Source: Betaproteobacteria bacterium
GTDB taxonomy: Bacteria > Pseudomonadota > Gammaproteobacteria > Burkholderiales > Ga0077523
Assembly: GCA_016713305.1 (NCBI GenBank)
Contig: JADJPK010000008.1
Span: 62,001 to 126,000 of the forward strand
Direction of reading: 5' to 3'
DNA: 64,000 bases
The translations under genes and the position numbers were made by a program. The notes under the pieces were generated by a model. It searched no databases and was not told the DNA's origin. It saw only the letters and a program-made list of their open reading frames with translations. Below are positions 26,040 through 34,778 of the stretch, in pieces; position 1 is the stretch's first letter, and each line of letters opens with the position of its first letter.

Positions 26040-26114
26040 GGCACCCTCTACGGTGCCCTGAAACGACCAAGACAGATCGAACAAGACTAGTGCATCGCGG
26101 TAGCTGCGATGCAC
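26040..26114 (+). promoter_or_regulatory. two stem-loops in the leader of the catabolic operon
   Basis: GGCACC-CTCTAC-GGTGCC (26040-26057) and GTGCATCGC-GGTAGCT-GCGATGCAC (26090-26114) are perfect inverted repeats between the operator and the first gene. The second ends 22 bases before the ribosome site. They may be mRNA leader hairpins or a second protein-binding site. Confidence 0.45.
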
Positions 26115-26145
26115 AACGAGTCCGGACAGCGGACCGGGAGGAAAG

Positions 26146-27039
26146 GTGCGGCAGCGGGCGGTGAAGTTCGTCACCTATCGTTGGGGTGGAACGCGGCACG
26201 TGGGTCAACTGGTCGATGACGACCACGAGATCCAGCCGCTGGCGCCATCGGCGCGGCTGACCGAAACGGGTGTGCTCGCGCTCGTGCGGGCGATGGCCGA
26301 AGGCGCCGGATTGCCCAGGCCGTCCGGGGTGCGGCTGCCTCTGGCAGCGGTGACGCTCGAAGCTCCCATTCCCCGTCCCGCCCGCAATCTCTTCTGCGTC
26401 GGAAAGAACTACCACGATCACGCCAAGGAGTTCGCGGGGAGCGGCTACGACAGTTCACGCGATCCCGGACGCGACATTCCCGAGCATCCGATCGTCTTTT
26501 CGAAGGTCCCGGAGTGCGTGATCGCGCACGCAGAGCCCATTCGGCTCCCGCGGGGTGTGTCCGACTCCGTCGACTACGAGGCGGAACTCGCCGTGATCAT
26601 CGGCCGCGGCGGGCGCGGAATCCGGCGCGCGCGCGCCATGGATCACGTGTGGGGTTACACGCTCGTCAACGACGTCACCGCGCGCGACTGGCAATCCCGG
26701 CACAAGCAGTGGCTCCTGGGAAAGTCGTTCGACACGTTCTGCCCGATGGGGCCGTGTGCCGTCACGGCCGATTCCGTGGACGGCGGCGACTTGCGCATCC
26801 GTTGCGAGGTGAACGGCGAATTGAGCCAGGACGCCAGCACGCGGGATCTCATCTTCGACATTCCGTCACTGATCGAGACGATCTCTGCCGGCATCACGCT
26901 GCACCCCGGCGACATCCTCTGCACGGGCACTCCGGCCGGTGTGGGAATCGGATTCACGCCCCCCCGGTTTCTCCGCCCGGGCGACCGCGTTCGCATCGAG
27001 GTGGAGGGCATCGGGGTTCTGGAAAACCCGGTGATCTGA
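26146..27039 (+). CDS. fumarylacetoacetate hydrolase family protein
   Basis: A 297-residue protein of the FAH/HpcE superfamily. The GTG 26146 start is fixed by GGGAGG four bases away, although the spacer is short. The catalytic core shows FCVGKNYHDHAKEF (about 84-97), metal ligands in DYEAELAVIIGRG (about 143-155), NDVTARDWQ and KSFDTFCPMGP, and the C-terminal ISAGITLHPGDILCTGTPAG. Members cleave C-C bonds, hydrate or decarboxylate, or isomerise acylpyruvates from aromatic or related degradation. First gene of the operon, so likely a central step. Exact substrate not deducible. Confidence 0.88.
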   Translation: MRQRAVKFVTYRWGGTRHVGQLVDDDHEIQPLAPSARLTETGVLALVRAMAEGAGLPRPSGVRLPLAAVTLEAPIPRPARNLFCVGKNYHDHAKEFAGSGYDSSRDPGRDIPEHPIVFSKVPECVIAHAEPIRLPRGVSDSVDYEAELAVIIGRGGRGIRRARAMDHVWGYTLVNDVTARDWQSRHKQWLLGKSFDTFCPMGPCAVTADSVDGGDLRIRCEVNGELSQDASTRDLIFDIPSLIETISAGITLHPGDILCTGTPAGVGIGFTPPRFLRPGDRVRIEVEGIGVLENPVI

Positions 27040-27041
27040 CC

Positions 27042-27830
27042 ATGGCCCAGCGCTTCGTCGACCGGATGGCAGTGGAAGTGGACGGAGACGGCGAGGCGGT
27101 CGTGCTCCTGCACGGGCTGGGCGGCACGTCCAACACCTGGACGCCCCTGATGCCGGCGCTGGTCCGGCACCGCGCAGTACGGGTGGATCTTCCCGGTTCC
27201 GGACGGTCGCAGCGGGCTTACGCGCTCGATCACGGGCCGTTGAGCATCGACGCGATGGCGGACTCCGTGATGCGAGTCTGCGGAGCGCTGGGTATCGAGC
27301 GTGCCTGGCTGGCGGGACACTCGCTTGGCACGATCGTGTGCGCTCACGTCGCTGTGCGGGAGCCGAAACGGGTGCGCGGGCTGTTTCTGCTCGGGCCGCT
27401 TCTCGCACCGCCGGACCCGGCGCGCGCCGCGATCACCCAGCGCGCCGCCAAGGCGCGTGCCGAGGGCATGGCCGGCATCGCCGATGCCCTGGTGCAGGCG
27501 ACGCTCGCATCGCACACGAGACAGTCGGCACCCGTTGCGGTGGCCGCGGTGCGCGAATCGCTCATGGGCCAGGACCCCGAAGGGTACGCACGGACGTGCG
27601 AGGCCCTCGCGGAAGCGAAGGCGGCGGATGTGGCCGCGCTGGACGTGCCTGTGCTTCTGGTGACCGGAGACGAGGACCCCGTTGCGCCGCCGCAATCGGT
27701 GCGCGCGATGGGCTCGCGCTTTCCGAAAGCGCGCGTGGAGGTGCTCGCCAGGTGCGGGCACTGGACGACTTACGAGAAACCCGCCGAGTGCCAGTCCCTG
27801 CTCGGCGATTTCCTGCGAAGCGCCCGCTGA
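27042..27830 (+). CDS. alpha/beta fold hydrolase
   Basis: A 262-residue cytoplasmic hydrolase. The oxyanion region is VVLLHGLGGTSNTW (about 20-33). The nucleophile elbow GHSLG (about 93-97) supplies the serine. The acid is in VTGDEDPVAPP (about 209-219) and the histidine in RCGHWTTYEKP (about 239-249). These are the features of meta-cleavage-product hydrolases, carboxylester or lactone hydrolases such as 3-oxoadipate enol-lactonase. The start ATG 27042 lies two bases after the FAH stop. Together with FAH and amidohydrolases it suggests stepwise hydrolysis of a cyclic or conjugated compound. Confidence 0.87.
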   Translation: MAQRFVDRMAVEVDGDGEAVVLLHGLGGTSNTWTPLMPALVRHRAVRVDLPGSGRSQRAYALDHGPLSIDAMADSVMRVCGALGIERAWLAGHSLGTIVCAHVAVREPKRVRGLFLLGPLLAPPDPARAAITQRAAKARAEGMAGIADALVQATLASHTRQSAPVAVAAVRESLMGQDPEGYARTCEALAEAKAADVAALDVPVLLVTGDEDPVAPPQSVRAMGSRFPKARVEVLARCGHWTTYEKPAECQSLLGDFLRSAR

Positions 27831-27850
27831 GCGCGGGCAAGGAGCGATCC

Positions 27851-29137
27851 ATGGCAGAGCTCGTGTTCACCAATGTCCGGATTCTCGACGGCACCGGGGC
27901 GCTCCCGTACACCGGGGACGTCCACGTGCAGGGCAACCGCATCGCGCGCATCGGGCGGGGAACCCGCTCCGTGGCGTCGAACGGCACCACGGTGATCGAC
28001 GGCGCCGGCGCCACGCTCATGCCCGGCATGTGCGAGGCCCACACGCATTTCGCGTGGAACGACCAGCCCTCGCTCTCCGCGATCCAGAAGATGCCGCCCG
28101 AGGAGCACATCCTCTGGTGCAGCCACGTTGCCGAACGCTACCTGAGCCGCGGGTTCACCTCCTGCGTCGGCGCCGCCACCGCCAAGCCCAGGCTCGACGT
28201 GGTGATCCGCAATGCCATCGACTCGGGTCTGATTCCCGGCCCCCGCTACCTCGCGGCGACGCAGGAGATCACCGTGGCGGGAGGGCTCGCCGACGAGACG
28301 CTGCCCCACCTTCCCTTCGAGGAGCTGAACTTCGGTGCCGTCGTGAGCGGTGCGGAAGAGATGCGCAAGTGCGTGCGCATGTTCCTCAAGTACGGCGTGG
28401 ACACCGTCAAGTTGAATCTTTCCGGCGAGTACCTCGCGGGACTGCCCGCCGAATTCACCCCGATGACGGACGCGGAGATCGCCACCGCGGTCCAGGAGGT
28501 CCGCCTGCGCGGCAAGCGGCTGTCCGCGCATGCGCGCTCCTCGGAATCGGTGAAGCAGTGTCTGCGGCACGGCATCGAGATCATCTATCACGCGAGCTAC
28601 GCGGACGAGGAGGCCCTCGACATGCTCGAGGCCCGCAAGGACAGGCACTTCGTCGCGCCGGGCATCGCCTGGCTCATCAATACCTCCTATCACGCCGCAG
28701 AGTTCGGGATCACGCCCGACGCGGCACGGAGGATGGGCTATCACCGCGAGCTGGAGATGGCGGTGGAGACGCTGCAGAAGATGCGCAAGCGCGGCATCCG
28801 CATCCTGCCCGGCGGCGATTACGGCTTTGCGTGGATCAAGCACGGCACCAACGCGAAGGACCTCGAGTACTTCGTGAAGTACCTCGGCTTCTCGCCCATG
28901 GAAGCGCTGGTGTCGGCGACCCGGCTCGGGGGGGAGATCATGATGCGTCCGGACGAGCTGGGTCTCGTCAAGGAAGGCTACCTCGCGGATCTGCTGCTGG
29001 TCGACGGCGATCCCGTGGCGAACATCGCGATCCTGCAGGACCCCGACCGCATCCTCGCCGTGATGAAGGACGGCGAATTCCACAAGGCGCCCGACATGCG
29101 GCCCGGGCGTTCGCGACTCGGCCTGTCGGCCGCTTGA
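27851..29137 (+). CDS. metal-dependent amidohydrolase, first of tandem pair
   Basis: A 428-residue amidohydrolase of the imidazolonepropionase/prolidase-like branch. Metal ligands H64 and H66 are in CEAHTHFAW. Other conserved parts are VDTVKLNLSG (probable bridging lysine), the later histidines in LSAHARSSESV and IIYHASYADEEALD, and the aspartate motif LPGGDYGFAW. The C-terminal strand returns to the beta-sandwich (GYLADLLLVDGDP). The ATG 27851 has GGAGC nearby. It hydrolyses an amide, lactam or ester-like bond in a substrate I cannot name. It is clearly paralogous to the next gene, sharing the order of every motif. Confidence 0.88.
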   Translation: MAELVFTNVRILDGTGALPYTGDVHVQGNRIARIGRGTRSVASNGTTVIDGAGATLMPGMCEAHTHFAWNDQPSLSAIQKMPPEEHILWCSHVAERYLSRGFTSCVGAATAKPRLDVVIRNAIDSGLIPGPRYLAATQEITVAGGLADETLPHLPFEELNFGAVVSGAEEMRKCVRMFLKYGVDTVKLNLSGEYLAGLPAEFTPMTDAEIATAVQEVRLRGKRLSAHARSSESVKQCLRHGIEIIYHASYADEEALDMLEARKDRHFVAPGIAWLINTSYHAAEFGITPDAARRMGYHRELEMAVETLQKMRKRGIRILPGGDYGFAWIKHGTNAKDLEYFVKYLGFSPMEALVSATRLGGEIMMRPDELGLVKEGYLADLLLVDGDPVANIAILQDPDRILAVMKDGEFHKAPDMRPGRSRLGLSAA

Positions 29138-29147
29138 GGAGGGGACC

Positions 29148-30428
29148 ATGGCCAACGTCCTGTTCACGAATGTACGCGTCTTCGACGGCACCGGTGCCCA
29201 GCCCTACAACGCCGACGTCCTGATCCAGGGCAACCGGATCGCACGGGTGTCCCGGACCGGGCCGGGCATGTCCACGGCCGGTCTCACGGTCATCAATGGC
29301 GCGGGTGCCACGCTGATGCCCGGCATGTGCGAGGCCCACACGCATTTCGCCTGGAACAACGCCGCCAGCTTCGACGACATCCAGCGCATGCCCACGGAGG
29401 AGCATCAGCTCTGGTGCGCGCACGTGGCGAAGGTCTATCTCGACCACGGCTGGACGTCCTGCGTCGGCGCGGCGACGGCCAAGCCGCGGCTCGACGTGGT
29501 GGTGCGCAACGCCATCGAGGAAGGGCTCGTCAAGGGGCCGCGCTACCTGGCGGCGAGCCAGGAGATCACGGTCGCCGGCTCGCTGGGCGACGAGACGCTG
29601 CCGCACATCCCCTATCCGGAGTACAGCTTCGGCCAGATCGTGAGCGGCCCGGAAGAGATGCGCAAGTGCGTGCGCATGTTCCTCAAGTACGGCGTGGATT
29701 CGATCAAGCTCAACCTGTCGGGCGACAACTTCGTGCCCTTCGCCCCGGCAGAGACCACCTGGATGAGCGACGAGGAAGTCGCCATGGCCGTGAAGGAGGC
29801 GAAGGTGCGGGGCAAGCGGGTGTCGGTGCACGCGCGCTCGTGCGAGTCGGTCAAGCAGGCGCTTCGCCATGGCTGCGAAGTGATCTACCACGCGTCCTTC
29901 ACCGACGAGGAGGCGCTGGACATGCTGGAGGCGAACCGCGACCGCATCTTCGTCGCGCCCGGGTTGTCCGTGCTCATCAAGCTTCTGTACGAAGGCGACG
30001 CGATCGGCGTATCGCATCAGAAGGCGAAGGAGATGGGGTACGAGGTCGAACTGGAAGCGGCGGTGAAGAGCCTGCGCGAGATGCACAAGCGGGGCGTGCG
30101 GGTCCTGCCGGGCGGCGACTACGGATTCTCCTGGGCGCCGCACGGCACCAACGCCATGGATCTGCAGTACTTCGTGAAGTATCTGGGCATGACGCCGATG
30201 GAGGCGCTGGTGAGCGCCACGCGGTACGGCGGCCAGATCATGCGGCGGCCGGACGACCTCGGTCTGGTCAAGGAAGGCTATCTGGCGGACCTGCTGCTGG
30301 TCGATGGCGATCCGCTCTCCAACCTCGGTGTGCTGCTCGACCGTTCCCGGCTTCTCGCGATCATGAAGGATGGCGCCTTCCACAAGACGCCCGAGGTTCG
30401 CGATGCCCGGTCGATCAGAGCAGCATGA
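29148..30428 (+). CDS. metal-dependent amidohydrolase, second of tandem pair
   Basis: A 426-residue paralogue of the upstream gene. The first 30 residues align without gaps and H64/H66 (CEAHTHFAW), VDSIKLNLSG, VHARSCESVKQ, VIYHASFTDEEALDM and LPGGDYGFSW are all kept. Differences cluster in the segment after the metal-site histidine (LSVLIKLLYEGD here against IAWLINTSYHAAE in the first copy), which lines the active site in this fold. The two may therefore accept different substrates or form a hetero-oligomer. The start ATG 29148 has GAGGAGGGG immediately upstream, a strong site. Confidence 0.88.
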   Translation: MANVLFTNVRVFDGTGAQPYNADVLIQGNRIARVSRTGPGMSTAGLTVINGAGATLMPGMCEAHTHFAWNNAASFDDIQRMPTEEHQLWCAHVAKVYLDHGWTSCVGAATAKPRLDVVVRNAIEEGLVKGPRYLAASQEITVAGSLGDETLPHIPYPEYSFGQIVSGPEEMRKCVRMFLKYGVDSIKLNLSGDNFVPFAPAETTWMSDEEVAMAVKEAKVRGKRVSVHARSCESVKQALRHGCEVIYHASFTDEEALDMLEANRDRIFVAPGLSVLIKLLYEGDAIGVSHQKAKEMGYEVELEAAVKSLREMHKRGVRVLPGGDYGFSWAPHGTNAMDLQYFVKYLGMTPMEALVSATRYGGQIMRRPDDLGLVKEGYLADLLLVDGDPLSNLGVLLDRSRLLAIMKDGAFHKTPEVRDARSIRAA

Positions 30429-30564
30429 GGCGCGGCCCGTGCGGACCCAGGACTCCCCGGCATGCCGACATTCGGCGTCGTCCGGTGGGACATGCCCGGC
30501 GCCCGGGTTCCGGGACCGGGTGCGGGGCGGCTGAGGCCGCCACCGAAGGGAGAAGGGACCGGCC
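30429..30564 (+). other. 136-base intercistronic gap with GC-rich hairpins
   Basis: No open frame looks coding. GGCGGC-TGAG-GCCGCC (30526-30541) forms a hairpin, preceded by a C/G-rich block at about 30494-30520 with further self-complementarity. A good ribosome site (GGGAGAAGGG) for the permease follows. It is either a weak processing/attenuation point or the site of an internal promoter not visible by eye. Confidence 0.4.
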
Positions 30565-31515
30565 ATGACGGCGAAGCGCTTCTGGCGATGGTTCGTGGCA
30601 GCGGTGATCGGTGTTCCCGTGCTGATGTTCGTGGTCTGGGCGCTCTTCGACAATGCACGCCTGTTCCTTCGCACCGCGCTGAACGGCATCACGCTCGCCT
30701 CGCTCTACTTCGTCGTCGCGAGCGGATTCACGCTCGTGTTCGGGCTCATGCGCAACGTGAATCTCGCGCACGGCTCGCTCTATCTGCTGGGCGCCTACGT
30801 GGGCTGGGTGGTCGGTGACGCGAGCGGGTCGTGGCTGCTCGCCGTCGCGGCAGGCTTCGGCTCGGCCGCCCTGGCGGGGCTGCTGCTGCAGGTCCTCGTC
30901 TTCCGCCACATGCAGGGAGAGGACCTCCGCCAGACCATGGTGACCATCGGCGTCTCGATCATCGCCGCCGATCTCATGCTGTGGATCTGGGGCGGGGAGA
31001 TCTATCAGTTCGATCCCCCCGAAGCCATCTTCGGCCGCACGCGCATGCCCATCGTGAATGCCTATCCGACCTACCGTCTGGCGCTGCTGGCGGCCGCCAT
31101 CGTGATCGGTCTGGTGCTCTGGTGGTTCCTCAACCGCACTCGCGTGGGAATGATGATCCGCGCGGGTGTGGACGACCGGGGAATGCTCGCCGCGTCCGGC
31201 GTCAACGTGCAGCGTGTGTTCGCCATCACGTTCGCCATCGGCGCGGGGCTGGCCGGTTTCGGTGGCGTGGTCGGCGGGACGGCGCTTTCCATCGCGCCGG
31301 GGGAGGACACGCGGTACCTGCTCGCCTCGCTGGTCGTCGTGATCGTGGGCGGAATGGGAAGCATCCCGGGCGCGGCACTCGGCGCGCTGCTCGTCGGGCT
31401 CGCGGACCAGTTCGGCCTTGCCTATGCACCCACGTACGGAGTCGTCTTCACGTTCGTGATCATGGTCCTCGTGCTCGCGTTCAGGCCGCGCGGAATCATG
31501 GGGAGGACGGCATGA
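30565..31515 (+). CDS. livH: branched-chain amino acid-type ABC transporter permease (LivH-like)
   Basis: A 316-residue inner-membrane permease with about eight to nine hydrophobic segments. LivH hallmarks are FLRTALNGITLASLYFVVAS near 32-51, FGLMRNVNLAHGSLYLLGAY near 58-77 and the C-terminal GGMGSIPGAALGALLVGLAD near 260-279, part of the cytoplasmic loop facing the ATPases. It forms the translocation pore with the next gene product. The HAAT family takes up branched amino acids, urea and amides, and many aromatic acids. Here the substrate is likely the compound degraded by the operon's hydrolases. Confidence 0.9.
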   Translation: MTAKRFWRWFVAAVIGVPVLMFVVWALFDNARLFLRTALNGITLASLYFVVASGFTLVFGLMRNVNLAHGSLYLLGAYVGWVVGDASGSWLLAVAAGFGSAALAGLLLQVLVFRHMQGEDLRQTMVTIGVSIIAADLMLWIWGGEIYQFDPPEAIFGRTRMPIVNAYPTYRLALLAAAIVIGLVLWWFLNRTRVGMMIRAGVDDRGMLAASGVNVQRVFAITFAIGAGLAGFGGVVGGTALSIAPGEDTRYLLASLVVVIVGGMGSIPGAALGALLVGLADQFGLAYAPTYGVVFTFVIMVLVLAFRPRGIMGRTA

Positions 31516-32657
31516 GCGCCGCGTACTGGCGCAGAGCCATGAACGGCGAAGGCCGGAAGGAGGGAATCGTCAGCCTCCCGGTGTCCCCCGGGGCGGCGGG
31601 ACCGGCTTCCGCTCCGGCCCTCGACTGGATCCGGGCGGTGCGCGCCCGGCACGTGGTGCTGATGGGGGCGCTGCTGGTCTATCCCTGGATCGCGTCGCCC
31701 TTCTTCACGTTCCAGGTCGCGGGGCAGGCGCTCGTGCTGGGGCTGATCGCCCTGTCACTCACGTTCCTCGCGGGCTACGGCGGCATGGTCTCCCTCGCGC
31801 AGATGACCGTGGCCGGCATGGCAGGTTACGCCGTGGCGATCTTCGGCACCAGCGCCACGACGGAGATCAGCCTGGGCTGGCCCTGGTGGGTCGCCGGCGG
31901 CATCGCGGTGGCGATCGCGGTCGTCGCAAGCACCTTCATCGGCTGGCTGTCGGTGCGGACCGAAGGCATCTACACCATCATGATCACGCTCGCCATCGGT
32001 GTGGCCTTCTACTACCTGTGCGAGCAGAACTACACGGTGCTCAACGGTCATCAGGGCTTCCATCATGTGCTGGCGCCAGTGGCGTTCGGCGTCGCATGGA
32101 TCGAGCCTGTTCCGTTCTACTACCTGGCCCTGTTCTGGGCCCTGTTCTGGTACTTCACCGTCAAGTACGTGCTGCGCGCGCCGTTCGGTCTCGCGCTGCA
32201 GGGCGTGCGCGACAACGCGCGGCGCATGAACTCGCTCGGCTTCGATGTGACCGCGCACCGCGTGGCGGCCTACGCGCTGTCGGGCCTCATCGCCGGGATC
32301 GCCGGTGTCCTGCTCGTCTGGTACAACGGACTCGTCGCCCCCGGTTCCGTCGGGACCGGCGCGCTCATCAACATTCTCGTCATCGCGGTGCTGGGCGGCA
32401 TGCGGCACCCGATCGGACCCTTCATCGGCGCGGCCGTGTTCGTGCTGCTGCAGAACTTTGCCATCGATCTGCTGGGCACGGAGTATCGCGAGCGCTTCAA
32501 CCTCGTGATCGGAACCGTGTTCCTGCTGATCGTGCTGTTCTCCCCCGACGGCCTGCTCGGACTGTGGACGCGCGCGCGCATCCGCTTCCGGACGGACCGG
32601 CGGGCAGGAGCATCGACGCGGCCCTTGCCGCACAACAACGGGAGGTCATCATGGTGA
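31512..32657 (+). CDS. livM: branched-chain amino acid-type ABC transporter permease (LivM-like)
   Basis: A 381-residue permease, start ATG 31512 overlapping the LivH-like stop by four bases (ATGA). About 35 polar N-terminal residues precede the hydrophobic core, which is normal for LivM. Diagnostic segments are FLAGYGGMVSLAQMTVAGMA near 76-95, the loop VRDNARRMNSLGFDV near 233-247 and GGMRHPIGPFIGAAVFVLLQ near 296-315. It pairs with LivH in the membrane. Its stop overlaps the start of the binding protein gene by seven bases. Confidence 0.9.
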   Translation: MSAAYWRRAMNGEGRKEGIVSLPVSPGAAGPASAPALDWIRAVRARHVVLMGALLVYPWIASPFFTFQVAGQALVLGLIALSLTFLAGYGGMVSLAQMTVAGMAGYAVAIFGTSATTEISLGWPWWVAGGIAVAIAVVASTFIGWLSVRTEGIYTIMITLAIGVAFYYLCEQNYTVLNGHQGFHHVLAPVAFGVAWIEPVPFYYLALFWALFWYFTVKYVLRAPFGLALQGVRDNARRMNSLGFDVTAHRVAAYALSGLIAGIAGVLLVWYNGLVAPGSVGTGALINILVIAVLGGMRHPIGPFIGAAVFVLLQNFAIDLLGTEYRERFNLVIGTVFLLIVLFSPDGLLGLWTRARIRFRTDRRAGASTRPLPHNNGRSSW

Positions 32658-33901
32658 GCAAACGACGTGGTCTCGCAAGAAGCATCCTGGGAGCGGCAGT
32701 GGCCCTGGCGTTCGCCGGAACGTTGCAGGCGCAGGAAGTCATCAAGGTAGGTCTGCTCGCAACGCTGGAAGGGCCCTTCGCGGCCGGCGGGCAGGACGGC
32801 ATGCGCGGCGCGGAGCTGGCGCTCAAGCAGAAGAACGGCATGGCCGGGGGCAAGAAGATCGAGTTCATCAAGGGCTCGTCGGACGCGTCGCCGGACAAGG
32901 CGGTGAACGCCACCCGCAAGCTGGTGGAGCAGGACAAGGTCCAGATCATGATCGGGCCGCTGTCCGGCGACGAAGGCATTGCCGTGAAGAACTACTCCAA
33001 GACGCAGCCCGGCGTGACCTTCATCAATGGTTCCTCCGGCGCGCAGGCCACGACGCTGCTGGATCCTTCGCCCAACTTCTTCCGCTTCCACACCGAAGGC
33101 GCGCAGTGGATGGTGGGCCTGGGCGAGCATGCGCTGTCCAAGGGCTACAAGAGGATGTACCTCATCGCGGAAGACTACGGATTCCCGTATTCGCAGGTGC
33201 AGGGCTTCATGGCGAGCTACTGCGCCAAGGGCGGACGCGTGGTGGGCAAATCCTGGGTTCCGCTGGGCACGAAGGACTACTCGTCGGTCGTGGCCAAGAT
33301 TCCCGACAACATCGACGCGGTGCTGGTGGTGCTGGGCGGGGCCGATGCCGTGAACTTTCTCACCCAGTACGAGCAGGCCGGCGGTGACAAGCCCATGGTG
33401 GGCGGGACCATCACCGTGGACCAGACGGTGCTCAACTTCAAGGGCAAACGGCGCGAATCGCTGGTGGGCACGCCATCGGCCAGCCCCATGGCGGATTCGC
33501 TCGATACGCCCGAATGGAAGAAGTTCGTGTCCGACTACAAGGCCAACTTCAAGGACGGATTCCCGAGCCCGTCGCTGTTCGCGTTCCTCTACTACATCAG
33601 CACGCGCGCGGCGCTCGAAGGGCTCGACGCGGTCAAGGGCGACCTGTCCGACGGCCAGAAGAAGTATCGCGCCGCCCTGCAGAAGCTGGTGGTGAAGGGT
33701 CCGGCGGGCGACGTGCACATCGACGAGAACCGCAACGGGGTCGGCACGACCTACATCACCGAAGTGGTCAGGAATGCCGACGGCACGCTGGCCAACAAGG
33801 TGATCAAGGCGGTGCCCAACGTGAGCCAGACGCTGGGGTTGTCGAAGGCGGAATTCCAGAAGATGGGTCTGGGTTCGCGCGACGTGCCCAACTGTCCGTG
33901 A
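32651..33901 (+). CDS. branched-chain amino acid-type ABC transporter substrate-binding protein
   Basis: A 416-residue periplasmic binding protein (Peripla_BP_6 fold). Signal peptide SILGAAVALAFAGTLQAQ, then IKVGLLATLEGPFAAGGQDG (family start), GPLSGDEGIAVKNYSKTQPG and the hinge region. Start ATG 32651 with GGAGGTC upstream. The ligand pocket cannot be read by eye, but the clustering with amidohydrolases and an FAH hydrolase argues against plain leucine. Its gene is followed by a strong intercistronic hairpin before the ATPase genes, as expected for a product needed in excess. Confidence 0.92.
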   Translation: MVSKRRGLARSILGAAVALAFAGTLQAQEVIKVGLLATLEGPFAAGGQDGMRGAELALKQKNGMAGGKKIEFIKGSSDASPDKAVNATRKLVEQDKVQIMIGPLSGDEGIAVKNYSKTQPGVTFINGSSGAQATTLLDPSPNFFRFHTEGAQWMVGLGEHALSKGYKRMYLIAEDYGFPYSQVQGFMASYCAKGGRVVGKSWVPLGTKDYSSVVAKIPDNIDAVLVVLGGADAVNFLTQYEQAGGDKPMVGGTITVDQTVLNFKGKRRESLVGTPSASPMADSLDTPEWKKFVSDYKANFKDGFPSPSLFAFLYYISTRAALEGLDAVKGDLSDGQKKYRAALQKLVVKGPAGDVHIDENRNGVGTTYITEVVRNADGTLANKVIKAVPNVSQTLGLSKAEFQKMGLGSRDVPNCP

Positions 33902-33936
33902 GCGGTTGGGTTCCGTGAAGAGAGAGTAGGCAAAGA

Positions 33937-33970
33937 GTCCGGGCGCGCCTTTCACGCGGCGTGCCCGGAC
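33937..33970 (+). promoter_or_regulatory. intercistronic hairpin after the binding-protein gene
   Basis: GTCCGGGC at 33937-33944 pairs with GCCCGGAC at 33963-33970, and inside it CGCC pairs with GGCG around an eight-base loop. There is no T-run, so it is more likely an mRNA 3'-end stabiliser or attenuator than a full terminator. Confidence 0.5.
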
Positions 33971-33987
33971 CGCCCCAGGGAGAATCG

Positions 33988-34776
33988 ATGCCGAGTCCTG
34001 CCAGCACGAGCCGCACGCCGATGTCGCCGGTCGCATCGGGCGATGCGCTGGTCCTCGAGCATGTCACCCGTTCGTTCGGTGCGCTGAAGGCCATCGAGGA
34101 CGTGAGCCTGCGCGTCGCCGCGGGTGAGCGCCGAGCCATTCTCGGCGCGAACGGTGCGGGCAAGACCACGCTGTTCAATGCGGTCACCGGCGACTTCCCT
34201 CCCACCGAAGGGCGCGTGTATTTCTTCGGGGAGGACGTGACGGCGCTCCCGCCGTTCGAACACGTCCGGCGCGGCCTGCGCCGCACGTACCAGGCGTCCT
34301 TGCTGTTTCGCAACCTCACCGTGAGGGAGAACCTCACGCTGGCCGTCCGCGGCGCCACGCGCGGCCGCTTTTCGCTGCTGCGCATGCGACGGAACAACCC
34401 GCTGCGGGTCGCAGTGGAACGGCTGCTCGCGCATGCGCGGCTCGAGGCTCTCGCCAGCACGCCGGTGAATGCCCTGTCGCATGGGCAGCAGCGCCAGCTG
34501 GAAATCGGCATGGCGCTCGCGGGCGCACCGCGGCTGATCCTGTTCGACGAACCCGCCGCCGGTCTGTCGCCGGCGGAGCGGCGCGAACTGGTTGCGCTGC
34601 TCGAGGCGCTGCCGAGGCACATCGGGTTCGTGCTCATCGAGCACGACCTGGACATCGCGCTGCGCGTCGTCGACCGGGTCACGATCATGCACAACGGACG
34701 GGTGCTGAAGGAAGGCACCCCGGCGGAGATCGAGCGCGACCCCGAGGTCCAGGCCATCTACCTGGGAGGGCATTGA
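33988..34776 (+). CDS. livG: branched-chain amino acid-type ABC transporter ATP-binding protein (LivG-like)
   Basis: A 262-residue ATPase. Walker A GANGAGKTT near 51-59, signature LSHGQQRQLE near 156-165 (an SHGQQ variant common in LivG), Walker B LILFDEP near 175-181 and the H-loop in LIEHDLDIAL near 214-223. Start ATG 33988, with AGGGAGAA seven bases upstream, is preferred to an in-frame ATG nine codons earlier. With the next gene's ATPase domain it would form the heterodimeric nucleotide-binding pair of the importer. Its stop overlaps or touches the ribosome site region of the next gene. Confidence 0.92.
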   Translation: MPSPASTSRTPMSPVASGDALVLEHVTRSFGALKAIEDVSLRVAAGERRAILGANGAGKTTLFNAVTGDFPPTEGRVYFFGEDVTALPPFEHVRRGLRRTYQASLLFRNLTVRENLTLAVRGATRGRFSLLRMRRNNPLRVAVERLLAHARLEALASTPVNALSHGQQRQLEIGMALAGAPRLILFDEPAAGLSPAERRELVALLEALPRHIGFVLIEHDLDIALRVVDRVTIMHNGRVLKEGTPAEIERDPEVQAIYLGGH

Positions 34777-34778
34777 CC

